From the NCBI RefSeq assembly GCF_014596085.1, contig NZ_JACCJY010000013.1, forward strand, positions 62,001 to 126,000: a DNA stretch of 64,000 bases, given 5' to 3'. The notes below the pieces were generated by a model. It did no database searches. It had not been told where the DNA came from and worked only from the letters and a program-made list of their open reading frames with translations. The position numbers were made by a program, and so were the translations under genes. Source of the DNA: Azospirillum tabaci (lineage in GTDB: Bacteria; Pseudomonadota; Alphaproteobacteria; Azospirillales; Azospirillaceae). Below, in pieces: positions 17,785 to 26,852 of the stretch; position 1 is the first letter of the stretch; each line of letters opens with the position of its first letter.

Positions 17785-18255
17785 TCAATCCTCCTCGTCG
17801 AAGGCCAGCTCCTGCGGCTGGCCGGCGTTCAGGGCCTTGCGCAGCCAGGGCGGCGGGTTGCCGTTGATGGTTTCGACCAGACGGTCGAGCAGCGCGGTGA
17901 TGCTGTCCGTGGCCTCCACCTTCACGGGGTGGATCTTCTTCGCCACCACGCGGGCGGCGGCGGAGGCGCCGATGGCCGACAGGTAGACGATGGCGCAGTC
18001 GGCCAGCGCGTCGAGCTTCGGGATCAGCTTGTCCTCGTTGCCATCCTCGAACATCGAGCCGCCGAACTGGCAGGTCTCGACCATCGTGTAGCCGGCCTTG
18101 TCCACCTCGTAGATCACGATGTTCTTGGCCCACCCGAAATGCGCATCAACGTGCTGCATGTCCTGGGTGCAGAAAGCGACCTTCATGGAACCTCCTTTGC
18201 GGGGCCGGCCTTCCTCGGCCTGGCCCACCACACTCAGCCGGCGCTGCATCCGCAT
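17785..18255 (-). CDS. nifX: NifX, FeMo-cofactor precursor carrier
   Basis: A 156-residue dinitrogenase iron-molybdenum cofactor-binding family protein ([40 protein letters not shown]). It binds NifB-co or VK-cluster between NifB and NifEN. Two starts are possible. The longer one used here overlaps the nifN end by 22 bases and adds RRLSVV-type residues similar to other NifX N-termini. The shorter one, at 18186 (133 residues), has a very strong AAAGGAGG site and begins MKVAF. Confidence 0.92.
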   Translation of the reverse strand: MRMQRRLSVVGQAEEGRPRKGGSMKVAFCTQDMQHVDAHFGWAKNIVIYEVDKAGYTMVETCQFGGSMFEDGNEDKLIPKLDALADCAIVYLSAIGASAAARVVAKKIHPVKVEATDSITALLDRLVETINGNPPPWLRKALNAGQPQELAFDEED

Positions 18256-19634
18256 GATCCGCTCCCGCAGTGCTGGCCGTGTTCATGCCCGTCCCCGTGA
18301 CCGTGGGCATGGCCGTGGCCGTGCTCGTCGTGGTCCATCTCGCGGGACAGGAACAGGTTGCCGATCTCGAACAGAAGCTCGCGCGTGCCGCGGTAGCCGA
18401 CATGGACCTTCAGCCCGGCGCCCAGCCGGTCGAACATGGGAAGACCCATGCGGTGCAGCGGCACGCCGATGCGCGCCGCCCCTTGCCGCCCGTGCGAGTT
18501 CGACACGATCAGGTCGGCGTCGCGGGCCAGCGTCTCCACGTCGGAATGGTCGCCGACCATGACGGTCGCGGCCTTCAGCTTCTCCAGGACGGCGGTCTGG
18601 GTGGGAGAAACGGCGGCGATCACCTCCGCCCCCATGTCCGACAGGAAGCTGGTGACGGCGTAGAGCAGGTCCGGCTCCAGCGCGACGGCGATCCGCTTGC
18701 GGCTGTAGAAGAAATGCCCGTCCAGCATGGCGTCGACCAGCGTCTCGCGCTGGCGCCGCAGCTTCGCCGGCACCGGGCGGCCCGACAGCTCTGACAGGGT
18801 GCGGACAAGGCGGTCCGACGCCTCCAGCCCGGTCAGCCGGTCGAAGAAGACGCTGCGCACGTCGGTCTTCAGTTCCAGCGCGGCGGCGGCGACGCGCATG
18901 TGCTCGCCGATCACCAGCGTGGCCTCCGACGCGCCCATGGCGGCGATCTGCTCCACTGTCACGCCGCCCAGCGAGGTCGCCGTGAAGTCGTCCGGCTGGC
19001 GGCCCGACATGGACAGGGACAGGTCGGGCAGGAAGATCGGCGACAGGCCGAAGCTCTCGATGATGTCGCGCAGCTCCTCGACGTCGCCCGGCGACAGGTG
19101 GCAGCCGGCCAGCACGTTGATCTGGCCCTTCACGGTCGTTTCCGACGGCTGGACCACCTCCTCGACGATGCCGGTCACCGCGGCGGAGAAGCCGTCCTCG
19201 AACCCGCCGGAGAAGTCCGGGGTGTTGGCGAAGACCAGCTTCAGGCCGGCCAGGGCGGGGTTGCGCTGGCGGAACAGCGAATATTGCCCGGCCATGTCCT
19301 CGCCCTTGGTCTCGGTCACGCCGGTGGTGGCGACGCCGATCAGGGCGGGCGCGTTGCGCTCGTGGATGGTGCGGACGGCCTGCTCCAGATTCTCGTAGCC
19401 GCCGAGGATGGTGGAGACCTGATCCATCGCGGTGGTCTGGAGCGGGATGGCCTCGCGGAAATGGCGGACCAGCAGGACCAGCCCGAAGGCGGTGCAGCCC
19501 TGGCTGCCGTGGAACAGGGGCATGCAGCGGTCCACGCCGAGGAAGGCGAGCGCCGCGCCCAGCGGCTGGCTCATCTTCAGCGGGTTGGTGGAGGCCGCCT
19601 TGGCGGAGTGGGGAAAGCGCTGGATGGTGCCCAT
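18234..19634 (-). CDS. nifN: NifN, FeMo-cofactor scaffold beta subunit
   Basis: A 466-residue homologue of NifK that with NifE forms the scaffold where NifB-co is converted to FeMo-co. The family motif FHGSQGCTAFGLVLLVRHF is near residue 45; TTGVTETKGEDMAGQ and LVGDHSD-type motifs follow. The last 35 residues are unusual: a His/Gly/Asp tail (HGHGHAHGHGDGHEHGQHC) ending [11 protein letters not shown], a likely metal-binding extension. It lies 5 bases after nifE. Confidence 0.96.
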   Translation of the reverse strand: MGTIQRFPHSAKAASTNPLKMSQPLGAALAFLGVDRCMPLFHGSQGCTAFGLVLLVRHFREAIPLQTTAMDQVSTILGGYENLEQAVRTIHERNAPALIGVATTGVTETKGEDMAGQYSLFRQRNPALAGLKLVFANTPDFSGGFEDGFSAAVTGIVEEVVQPSETTVKGQINVLAGCHLSPGDVEELRDIIESFGLSPIFLPDLSLSMSGRQPDDFTATSLGGVTVEQIAAMGASEATLVIGEHMRVAAAALELKTDVRSVFFDRLTGLEASDRLVRTLSELSGRPVPAKLRRQRETLVDAMLDGHFFYSRKRIAVALEPDLLYAVTSFLSDMGAEVIAAVSPTQTAVLEKLKAATVMVGDHSDVETLARDADLIVSNSHGRQGAARIGVPLHRMGLPMFDRLGAGLKVHVGYRGTRELLFEIGNLFLSREMDHDEHGHGHAHGHGDGHEHGQHCGSGSCGCSAG

Positions 19635-19639
19635 GGCGG

Positions 19640-21043
19640 TTACGCTCCCACCGGCCTGGAGTCCGGCTTGGATTCCCAGGGGGCGGCCAGACGCACCTGC
19701 CGCCAGATCGGGTTGGACAGGGTCTTGTCGATTTCCTCACACAGGTTGACGATGCCGTCATAGCCCGCGTAGGGGGTGTGGCGCTCCTGGTTCAGGTCGA
19801 GCCACGGCACCTTGGCCTTCAGCGCGATGAACTGCGACCGGCCCCCGGACATCATGATGTCGGCCTCGCTGTCGCGCAGCATCTTGTAGATGTCGCGGGG
19901 CTTCAGGTCGTCCCACTGGTGGAACTCCTCGCCCTTCATCTTCTTGATGCGCTCCTTGTCCTCCTTGGTGGACTTCTTGGTGGAGGTGCCGACGATGGTC
20001 AGGCCGGCGCCTTCCAGCGCGGTGACCATCGACCAGCTCTTCACGCCGCCGGTGAACAGCAGGACCCGCTTGCCGTCGAAGCGCGGCTTGTAAGGCTCCA
20101 GGCGCCGCCAGACGCGGCTCTCCTCGCGGGCGATGACGCCCTCGGTGCGGTCGATGATGGCCTTGTCGGCGCCGCGCTCCACCAGCATGCGGGCCATGGT
20201 GCGCAGCGTGTCCGACATGTCCGACACGCCGTAGAAGGAGCCCTCGAAATAGGGGATGCCCCAGCGCTCCTGCATCTTGCGCCCGACATTCACCAGCGCC
20301 TGCGAACAGACCACCATGGTCAGCCGCGCCCGGTGGGCCTGCGCCACCTCGTTGTAGCGCCCGTCGCCGGAGATGCAGGACAGGATGCGGATGCCGATCT
20401 CGTCGAGCAGCGGCTTCACCAGCCACAACTCACCGGCCAGATTGTATTCGCCGACGATGCAGATGTCGGTCGGGGTCGTGACCTCCGGCTCCACGGTGCC
20501 GATGACGTGGTCGAGCAGCGTCTCGCCGGCCAGCTTGTTGCCCAGGTTCTTCGACCCGACGAAGCCCGGCGCCATCACCGGGATCACCGGCTTGCCCAGC
20601 TTCTTCGCGGCGAACTTGCAGACCGCCTCGATGTCGTCGCCGATCATGGCGGGGACGCAGGTCTGGTAGACGAAGACGGCCGGCGGATCGTACTGCTGCA
20701 CGATCTCCTTGATCGCCTTGTAGAGCTTCTTCTCGCCGCCGTGGATGATGTCGAGTTCCGACATGTCCGTGGTGAAGCCGGTGCGGTAGAGCTGCGGGCC
20801 CGACGATTTGGTGCCGCGGTTGTCCCAGGAGTTGCCGAGGCAGGCGATCGGTCCGTGCACGAGGTGGGCGGCGTCGGCGATCGGCTGGAGCGCGATCATC
20901 GCTCCGTCATAGGCGCAGCCCCCGGCGGCGGCCCCCGGCTTCAGAGCCTTGGAGCACCCCTTCTTCCGCTCCTTTTCCGACTTGGCTTGGTTGGTGGAGC
21001 AACCCGGCTCGTTGAAGACGTCCTGGAGCTTTTCCTGGAGCAT
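19640..21043 (-). CDS. nifE: NifE, FeMo-cofactor scaffold alpha subunit
   Basis: A 467-residue NifD-like protein. The N-terminal cysteines (EPGCSTN, KKGCSKALKPG, AAGGCAYDGAM) and HGPIACLGNSWDNRG are in the usual NifE order. [20 protein letters not shown] lies near residue 130. GGGAGAAGGTC precedes the ATG; the frame is open 42 codons further but without a ribosome site. First gene of the nifENX-DUF269-DUF683-fdxB-nifQ operon. Confidence 0.96.
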   Translation of the reverse strand: MLQEKLQDVFNEPGCSTNQAKSEKERKKGCSKALKPGAAAGGCAYDGAMIALQPIADAAHLVHGPIACLGNSWDNRGTKSSGPQLYRTGFTTDMSELDIIHGGEKKLYKAIKEIVQQYDPPAVFVYQTCVPAMIGDDIEAVCKFAAKKLGKPVIPVMAPGFVGSKNLGNKLAGETLLDHVIGTVEPEVTTPTDICIVGEYNLAGELWLVKPLLDEIGIRILSCISGDGRYNEVAQAHRARLTMVVCSQALVNVGRKMQERWGIPYFEGSFYGVSDMSDTLRTMARMLVERGADKAIIDRTEGVIAREESRVWRRLEPYKPRFDGKRVLLFTGGVKSWSMVTALEGAGLTIVGTSTKKSTKEDKERIKKMKGEEFHQWDDLKPRDIYKMLRDSEADIMMSGGRSQFIALKAKVPWLDLNQERHTPYAGYDGIVNLCEEIDKTLSNPIWRQVRLAAPWESKPDSRPVGA

Positions 21044-21091
21044 GACCTTCTCCCGCCATTGGCCGACATCAGCGCCTGTGGGTCGGTCATA

Positions 21092-21107
21092 TGCAGGGAG
21101 CGTGCCA
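21092..21107 (-). promoter_or_regulatory. Sigma-54 promoter of the nifE operon
   Basis: Minus strand TGGCACG-CTCC-CTGCAT: the -24 part is perfect and -12 has CTGC for TTGC, keeping the invariant GG-N10-GC. It lies 49 bases before nifE. Confidence 0.88.
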
Positions 21108-21152
21108 AAGAGTGAGTTGTTTATATTCAATAAGTTAGGATGAGTGACCTCG

Positions 21153-21195
21153 TGTGCGATACCCGACAATCGCGGACTTTGTCGGGTATCGCACA
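21153..21195. promoter_or_regulatory. Pair of NifA sites arranged as an exact inverted repeat (nifE)
   Basis: TGTGCGATACCCGACA at 21153-21168 and TGTCGGGTATCGCACA at 21180-21195 both match TGT-N10-ACA. The second is the exact reverse complement of the first, with 11 bases between. They lie 46-88 bases upstream of the -24 element. Besides binding NifA dimers they could form a 16 bp cruciform. Confidence 0.88.
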
Positions 21196-21232
21196 GCGTG
21201 GGGCGATGGCAGGCCGCGCATGGCGCGCGCCC

Positions 21233-22720
21233 TCAACGGGCCAGCACCTTGGCGGCTTCCTTGGTTTCCGAAACCGCCGACGCGATCTGGGCGATCGCGG
21301 CGTTGATGGCGCCGATGTTGTGGTCGACGGCGCTGACCGAGGCCGACGCGTTCTGCATGTTGGTGGACATGTCGCCGGTCACCGCGCTCTGCTCCTCCAC
21401 CGCCCCGGCGGAGACGGTGACGAACTCCATCAGGTTGCTGGTGGCCTGACGGATGTTGCCCAGCGACGTGACCACGTCGGACGAGACCGCCTGCATGCCT
21501 TCGATTTCCTTGGAGATCTGGGCGGTCGCGTTGGCCGACTGGTTGGCGAGATTCTTGACCTCGTTGGCGACGACCGCGAAACCGCGCCCGGCCTCGCCCG
21601 CCCGCGCCGCCTCGATGGTGGCGTTGAGCGCCAGCAGGTTGATCTGGCTGGCGATCGAGCTGATCAGATCGACGATGCCGCCCATCGCCTTGGCGACCTC
21701 CGTCAGGCGCGCCGCCGCCCGGTCGGCGTTCCCCGTCTCGTCCATCGCGGTGCTCGCCGCCTGACGGGAGCGGATCATGCTGTCGGCGATCTCCCGGGCC
21801 GACGCGGCCAGTTCCTCCGCGCTGGCGGCGACGGTCTGGACCGTGCCTTGCGTCGCGCCCGACCGCTGGGCGGCGTCCTCGGCCTGCCGGCCGGCGGCGG
21901 TGAGCGCGGTGTCGATCTCGGTGAAGTTGTTGTCGATCAGCGCCTTCAACTGATCCAGCAGTTCCACCTGGCGGGTGATGTCGGTGGCGAACTTGACGAT
22001 CTTGCTCAGACGGTTGCTGGTGTCGAACACCGGGTTGTAGGAGGCCTGAATCCACACCACGCGGCCGCCCTTGCCGATCCGCTTGTATTGGGCGGCCTGG
22101 AAACGGCCTTGCCGCAGGCTTTCCCAGAAGGCCCGATAATCCGCGCTGCCGTGCTCCGCCGGATCGACGAAGGTGCTGTGGTGGCGCCCCGCGATCTCCG
22201 GCAGCGTGTAGCCGAGCAGGGACAGGAAATTCTCGTTGGCGGTGATGACCGTGCCGTCGGGGGTGAATTCGATCACCGCCTGGGATTTCGAGATGGCCTC
22301 CGCCTTGCCGCGCAGATCGAGGTGTTCCCGATGACGTTCGGTGACGTCGGTGCACACCTTGACCACCTTGTGGGTGACGCCCTGGCGGTTCCTGATCGGG
22401 TTGTAGGAGGCCTCGATCCAGACCTCGCGCCCGCCCTTGCCGATGCGCTTGTACAGGGAGGACTGGAACTCACCCCGGCGCAGATGCTCCCAGAAATCCT
22501 TGTAATCCGGGCTGTCATGGAGATTCGGGTCGACGAATATCCGGTGATGCTTTCCTTTGATTTCCTCGAGGCTGTATCCCATGCATCGGAGAAACTGGTC
22601 ATTTGCCGACAATATGTTGCCAGATGTGTCAAAAGTAATTATGCCATTAGATTTGTCTAATGCGCTGGTTATTTCCGTTGCTTCCGTGTCTGCCGACCTT
22701 AGAAAGGTTTTAAAGGGCAT
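21233..22720 (-). CDS. aerC: Cytoplasmic PAS-PAS chemoreceptor, AerC-like redox sensor
   Basis: A 495-residue chemoreceptor with no membrane helix. It has two tandem PAS domains (about residues 20-130 and 140-250) that repeat each other ([19 protein letters not shown] and [19 protein letters not shown], with Trp77/Trp101 and Trp199/Trp223), then a short MCP signalling domain with the tip [20 protein letters not shown]. This is the architecture of A. brasilense AerC, an FAD-binding redox receptor tied to nitrogen-fixing growth. The start has AAGGACAATCAAC before it. It sits head to tail with the nifE control region and has a NifA-type site upstream. Confidence 0.82.
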   Translation of the reverse strand: MPFKTFLRSADTEATEITSALDKSNGIITFDTSGNILSANDQFLRCMGYSLEEIKGKHHRIFVDPNLHDSPDYKDFWEHLRRGEFQSSLYKRIGKGGREVWIEASYNPIRNRQGVTHKVVKVCTDVTERHREHLDLRGKAEAISKSQAVIEFTPDGTVITANENFLSLLGYTLPEIAGRHHSTFVDPAEHGSADYRAFWESLRQGRFQAAQYKRIGKGGRVVWIQASYNPVFDTSNRLSKIVKFATDITRQVELLDQLKALIDNNFTEIDTALTAAGRQAEDAAQRSGATQGTVQTVAASAEELAASAREIADSMIRSRQAASTAMDETGNADRAAARLTEVAKAMGGIVDLISSIASQINLLALNATIEAARAGEAGRGFAVVANEVKNLANQSANATAQISKEIEGMQAVSSDVVTSLGNIRQATSNLMEFVTVSAGAVEEQSAVTGDMSTNMQNASASVSAVDHNIGAINAAIAQIASAVSETKEAAKVLAR

Positions 22721-22982
22721 GTTGATTGTCCTTATGGGGCAAAAAGGGAATGAGGATTTGAGGTTATAGGCAATTTATATAAAAAAACGATTAATTGGTG
22801 TTTATGCTGCGCCGTAGAGTGCCATATCGTTTCGGCGATGATTGTATTCGCTAAGATATTCGGCTCGGCGCATAGGTAATCGGGCGCAATTTTTTGTTGA
22901 TATTGTGGGCATTCTGTCGGTGGTAAGCGCCCGGAACCTAAGGTTTGAATGTCTCTGCTCTTCAACCGAAGGGCATCACGGG

Positions 22983-22998
22983 TGTTTGTGCAAAAACA
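22983..22998. promoter_or_regulatory. NifA-type site upstream of aerC
   Basis: TGT-TTGTGCAAAA-ACA fits TGT-N10-ACA, 263 bases before the aerC start. It lacks the TGTCGGG extension seen at other sites. Such a six-base match is expected by chance several times in 64 kb, so only its context supports it. Confidence 0.45.
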
Positions 22999-23127
22999 AC
23001 ATAGGCCGCTGCCTGTTGTCTCCTTTCCATGGAAAGCTGTGAGGAGGGTGCGCCTGCAAAGGGCGCTGGCTCAGGCGCTCCGGACATTCCACCGGAAGTA
23101 ACCCTCGTGCGGAGCCGTGACCCTGCG

Positions 23128-23157
23128 GTGGCAAGAAGCGCGGCTCCGCGGGGCCAC
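23128..23157 (-). terminator. Hairpin just after the NDH-2-like gene
   Basis: Nested arms GTGGC/GCCAC and CGCGG/CCGCG lie within 32 bases after the stop codon on the minus strand. No U-run follows, so terminator function is uncertain. Confidence 0.35.
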
Positions 23158-23159
23158 TG

Positions 23160-24368
23160 TCAGGAAACGATCACATAGTCGGGATTGGCGATGGCGAAGA
23201 CGGCGTCGCGGTCCGGCTGGGGCGGGTAGATCCACTTGGTGTTGATCTCACGCTTCACCGCCTTGCCCTCTTCGCGGGTCAGCCGGACCTGCCGGTCCCA
23301 GCCTTCGGTGAAGAGCGCGCCCCACGGGCCGAGATCGAGGCAGGTCACGTATTTGGGCTGGCTGTAGGGGTGGAGGGGCAAGCCGACCAGCTCCGCCGCG
23401 GCGTTGTGGCCGGCGACGCGGCCCAGGCTGAGGGCGTGCTGGCAGGACATCGCGGCGACGTTGCCGAGATCATCGGTGGCGGCTCGCGCCACGTCCCCGG
23501 TGACGAAGATCCCATCGCTGCCGATCGCCCGCAGGAACGGATCGGCCGGGACGCGCCCGAACCGGTCATGCGCGCCGGCGATCTGCGCGGCCAGAGGGTT
23601 GGCGCGGGCGCCCGCCGTCCAGACGACGGTGGCGGCGGCGATGCGCTCGCCGGTGGCGGTGGTCACGCCCCCGGCGTCGATGGCGGCGACCGCGGTGGCG
23701 GCGACGATCTCCACGCCGCATTCGGCCAGCGCCTGCTCGATCACGGGGCGCGGCACGGGGCCGAGGTCGGGGCCGATGGCCGGGGCCTGCTCGACCACCA
23801 CGACGCGGACCTTGGCGTCCGGACCCAGGATGGCGCGCAGCCGGTCCGGCATCTCCGCCGCCGTCTCGATGCCGGTGAAGCCGCCGCCGGCCACCACCAC
23901 GGTGTTGCGCGCCGCCGTCTCCGGCTGGGCGGCGAGGGCCTTCAAATGGGCGTCGAGGGCGCGCGCGCTGTCCAGCTGGTCGACGTTGAAGGCGTGCTCG
24001 GCGAGGCCGGGAACGGGTGGGATGAACAGGCGGCTGCCGGCGGCCAGGACGAAGCGATCGTAGGGCAGGGTGACGAGGGCGCCGTCGGTGCCGGTGACGT
24101 CCACCGCGCGGCGGTCGGCGTGGATCGTTGTCACGACGCCGGGGACGTGGCGGACGCTCACGGCATCGAACAGCGCCGTGAGGTCCGGCGCCATGCCCTC
24201 CAGCACCGCTTCGTAGAGGCGGGGGCGGATGTGGAGCTGCGGGGCCGGCGAGACGACGGTGATCGCGACGTCGCTGTCCCGGCCGGCCAGCGCCACCGCG
24301 CGGGCGGCGGACAGGGCGGCCCACAATCCGGCGAAACCGGAGCCGGCGATGACGATCTGCTGGGTCAT
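23160..24368 (-). CDS. FAD-dependent NAD(P)H oxidoreductase, NDH-2-like
   Basis: A 402-residue two-dinucleotide-binding-domain flavoprotein. FAD motif IVIAGSGFAGLWAALSAARA is at the N-terminus, NAD motif VVVAGGGFTGIETAAEMP near residue 150, and FVTGDVARAATD closes the FAD site near residue 290. It resembles type II NADH dehydrogenases. No clear membrane helix was seen. It would oxidise NADH, possibly to quinone. It follows an Rrf2 regulator and interrupts the nif island between aerC and nifHDK. The start has an AAGGA site about 10 bases upstream. Confidence 0.8.
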   Translation of the reverse strand: MTQQIVIAGSGFAGLWAALSAARAVALAGRDSDVAITVVSPAPQLHIRPRLYEAVLEGMAPDLTALFDAVSVRHVPGVVTTIHADRRAVDVTGTDGALVTLPYDRFVLAAGSRLFIPPVPGLAEHAFNVDQLDSARALDAHLKALAAQPETAARNTVVVAGGGFTGIETAAEMPDRLRAILGPDAKVRVVVVEQAPAIGPDLGPVPRPVIEQALAECGVEIVAATAVAAIDAGGVTTATGERIAAATVVWTAGARANPLAAQIAGAHDRFGRVPADPFLRAIGSDGIFVTGDVARAATDDLGNVAAMSCQHALSLGRVAGHNAAAELVGLPLHPYSQPKYVTCLDLGPWGALFTEGWDRQVRLTREEGKAVKREINTKWIYPPQPDRDAVFAIANPDYVIVS

Positions 24369-24514
24369 GACTCTGTTTCCTTCTGAAAGCCGGACAGGGG
24401 GGAGCCTTCTGGCGCGCGGGTGCGCGGCAGCCATCCCGTCCGTCCGGCGGAGGTCCGGGAGGTGATTCAGGGCATTGGATGAGGCGTGGTGGTCGGGCCG
24501 GCGACGGAGGCCGG

Positions 24515-25045
24515 CTACGGTGTTTGCCGTGTCCGTGACGCGGCGCGGGCGTTGAGGCGCGCGTCGATCCAGGTCTGGACGTCGCCTTGGAACTCCGGCG
24601 GGGCCTTGCGTCCGAAGGTTTCGCCGACGCTGGCCAGCGTCTCCTTGGCCAGGGTGTCGCGCATCGCCTTCTCGGCGCGCAGCATCACGGCGTGGACGGC
24701 GCAGACGCCGGAGGTCGCCCAACTCGGCGGCGCGTCGTCGAAGACCGCGCAGCGGCCCCGAATCTCCTGGCAGTCGAACAGCGGCTTCTCGCCTTCGATG
24801 GCATCGACGATGGCGAGGAAGCTGATGTCCGACGGCGCCTTGGCGAGGCGGTAGCCGCCGCGCACCCCTTCGCTGGCCGTGACGATACCCGCCTTCTCCA
24901 GCTTCGGGAAAATCTTGGCGAGGAAAGAGGGGGAGATGCCCTGCAACTCCGCCAGATCCCGGCTGCTCAACGGCGTATCGCCGGCGGCGGCCAGCCAGAG
25001 CAGGCAGTGGATGCCGTATTCGACGCTTGCGGTGAGGTGTGCCAT
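24515..25045 (-). CDS. Rrf2-family Fe-S transcription regulator
   Basis: A 176-residue Rrf2 protein. The winged helix-turn-helix is LSSRDLAELQGISPSFLAKI with wing VRGGYRLAKAP. The three ligand cysteines are Cys92, Cys99 and Cys115 (DCQEIRGRC and GVCAVH), as in Fe-S sensors such as NsrR, RsrR and IscR. It probably senses redox, NO or iron and controls the oxidoreductase downstream on the same strand (146-base gap). Confidence 0.88.
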   Translation of the reverse strand: MAHLTASVEYGIHCLLWLAAAGDTPLSSRDLAELQGISPSFLAKIFPKLEKAGIVTASEGVRGGYRLAKAPSDISFLAIVDAIEGEKPLFDCQEIRGRCAVFDDAPPSWATSGVCAVHAVMLRAEKAMRDTLAKETLASVGETFGRKAPPEFQGDVQTWIDARLNARAASRTRQTP

Positions 25046-25080
25046 GGCGCGGCCCGTCCAACGGTCTCGACAACACAGAC

Positions 25081-25099
25081 CGTAACAGTCCGCGTTATG
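25081..25099. promoter_or_regulatory. Candidate operator for the Rrf2 regulator
   Basis: An imperfect dyad, CGTAAC-N7-GTTATG, lies 36-54 bases upstream of the rrf2-type start, the position expected for an autoregulatory site. Assigned from position and symmetry only. Confidence 0.4.
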
Positions 25100-25176
25100 G
25101 GGCGCAAGCGGAAAAACGCGGATAAAGTTTGTCGGCGTTTATGGCGCGCCGGGAGGCTGCGGGCCGGAAAAGGAAA

Positions 25177-25208
25177 AGCCGGAGCCCACCTTGCGGCGGA
25201 CTCCGGCT
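25177..25208 (-). terminator. Rho-independent terminator of nifHDK
   Basis: On the minus strand AGCCGGAG-TCCGCC pairs with GGTGGG-CTCCGGCT around a GCAA loop and is followed by TTTCCTTTT, 55 bases after the nifK stop. It is the clearest terminator of the nif island. Confidence 0.85.
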
Positions 25209-25262
25209 CTCCGGGGAAGCGGCCGGGCGGGGGGATGGAGACCCCGCGCCGGCCGGGGAAAG

Positions 25263-26822
25263 TCAGCGCACCAGATCGAACGAGTAGTCGGTCTCGCCGA
25301 CGATGTTCGTGTTGGCGTCCATATCCTCGAAGATCCGATCCAGGATGCGCACCAGCACGTTCAGAGCGCCCTGGTAGCCCCAGGTCGGGTAACGGTGATG
25401 GTGGTGGCGGTCGAAGATCGGGTAGGTCAGGCGGATGAGCGGGATCTTGGTGTCGCGCTCCAGATACTTGCCGTAGCTGTTGCCGATGATGTAGTCGACC
25501 TTGTCGGTGAACAGCAGCGAGCGCAGGTGCCAGAGGTCCTTGCCGCCGTAGGCCTTGCCGGACTTGCCGAACGGCGAGGCGTCGAGCGCCTTCTGAACCT
25601 GCTTCTCCCACTTCTTCGAGCCGGAGGTGGACAGGATGTGCACCGGCTCGGCGCCCAGCTCCATCAGGAACTTCGACATGCCCAGGCAGAAGTCCGGGTC
25701 GCCGTACACGGCGAAGCGCTTGCCGTGCAGGTGGGTGTGGCTGTCGGCGATGGCGTCGACGAGACGGCCGCGCTCCAGCTTCAGCTCCGCCGGGACCGGC
25801 TTGCCGGACAGCTCGGCCAGCTTCAGCAGAAGCTCGTCGGTGCCGGTGACGCCCATCGGGTAGTTATACTTGGCGACCTGCTGGCCCTTCTCCTTGATGA
25901 ACTGCAGGGACTGCGGGGTGCAGTATTCCTGCATGGAGATGGTGGCCTTGGCGTGGACGGCCTCCTTCGTGGCCTCCAGCGTGGTGCCGCCGTCATACAT
26001 GCGGTACTCGCCGTCGGCCGGGGTGTCGAAGTTGTCCGACACGTCCGACAGGATCGTCAGGTCGATGCCGAACAGGCCGGCGATGCGCTTCAGCTCGCGG
26101 TTGTTGCCGACCGCGAAACCGTCGAAGCCCGGGATCAGGTTGATCGTCTCGTTCTTCGGGGTGTCGAAGTTCTCCGACGTGCCCCAGAAGTGGGTCAGGA
26201 CGCCCTTGATCATGTTGTCGTAGCCGACGATGTGGCTGCCGACGAAGGCCGGGGTGTGGGCGAAGGGAACCGGGAAATCCGCCGGGACGCTTTCCTTGTT
26301 CTTCGCGTTGTTGATGAAGCCGGAGAGGTCGTCGCCGATGACTTCGGCCATGCAGGTTGTCAGCACGGCGATCATCTTCGGCTTGTACAGCGCGTAGGCG
26401 TTGGCCAAGCCGTCGATCATGTTGTTCAGGCCGCCGAACACCGCCGCGTCTTCCGTCATCGACGAGGAGACCGCGGAGTTCGGCTCCTTGAAGTGGCGGG
26501 TGAGGTGCGTGCGGTAGTAAGCGACGCAGCCCTGCGAACCATGGACGAAGGGCAGGGTGCCTTCGAAGCCCTGGGCCGCGAACATCGCGCCGATCGGCTG
26601 GCAGGCCTTCGTCGGGTTGATGACGACCGCTTCACGGGCGAAGTTCTTTTCCTTGTACTCTTCCGACTTGGTCCACTCGGAAACCCGGGCGACCTCCTCG
26701 TCGGAGTGGCCGTACTCGAACTCCGTCTTCTTGCGCTCGAACAGCTCCTTGTATTCGGGCTGACGGAAGAGCGTGAAGTGGTCGATGACCTTGTCGGCGC
26801 TCTGGGAAACGGGGTGGGACAT
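25263..26822 (-). CDS. nifK: NifK, nitrogenase MoFe protein beta chain
   Basis: A 519-residue MoFe protein beta subunit that shares the P-cluster with NifD. P-cluster cysteines are in [33 protein letters not shown] and [12 protein letters not shown]. The product reads as A. brasilense NifK. The start MSHPVSQ was chosen because GGAG stands 8 bases before it; an ATG two codons earlier sits only 2 bases after that site. It is 30 bases after nifD. Confidence 0.98.
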   Translation of the reverse strand: MSHPVSQSADKVIDHFTLFRQPEYKELFERKKTEFEYGHSDEEVARVSEWTKSEEYKEKNFAREAVVINPTKACQPIGAMFAAQGFEGTLPFVHGSQGCVAYYRTHLTRHFKEPNSAVSSSMTEDAAVFGGLNNMIDGLANAYALYKPKMIAVLTTCMAEVIGDDLSGFINNAKNKESVPADFPVPFAHTPAFVGSHIVGYDNMIKGVLTHFWGTSENFDTPKNETINLIPGFDGFAVGNNRELKRIAGLFGIDLTILSDVSDNFDTPADGEYRMYDGGTTLEATKEAVHAKATISMQEYCTPQSLQFIKEKGQQVAKYNYPMGVTGTDELLLKLAELSGKPVPAELKLERGRLVDAIADSHTHLHGKRFAVYGDPDFCLGMSKFLMELGAEPVHILSTSGSKKWEKQVQKALDASPFGKSGKAYGGKDLWHLRSLLFTDKVDYIIGNSYGKYLERDTKIPLIRLTYPIFDRHHHHRYPTWGYQGALNVLVRILDRIFEDMDANTNIVGETDYSFDLVR

Positions 26823-26852
26823 GCTCATTACTCCTATCTTCCAGAGGCCGCT

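Larger units (their letters stand above)
22721..23159. other. 439 bp AT-richer intergenic region upstream of aerC
   Basis: No coding frame is supported. It is clearly richer in A and T than the surroundings. On the minus strand there is a perfect -24 box TGGCACT (22818-22824) but the nearest GC lies one base off the required spacing, so it is a doubtful sigma-54 promoter. A NifA-type site lies about 160 bases further upstream. Confidence 0.5.

Noticed and set aside
22806..22824. Sigma-54 promoter for aerC
   Set aside because: The -24 box is perfect, but GC lies 9 or 11 bases away, not 10, so I did not list it as a promoter.
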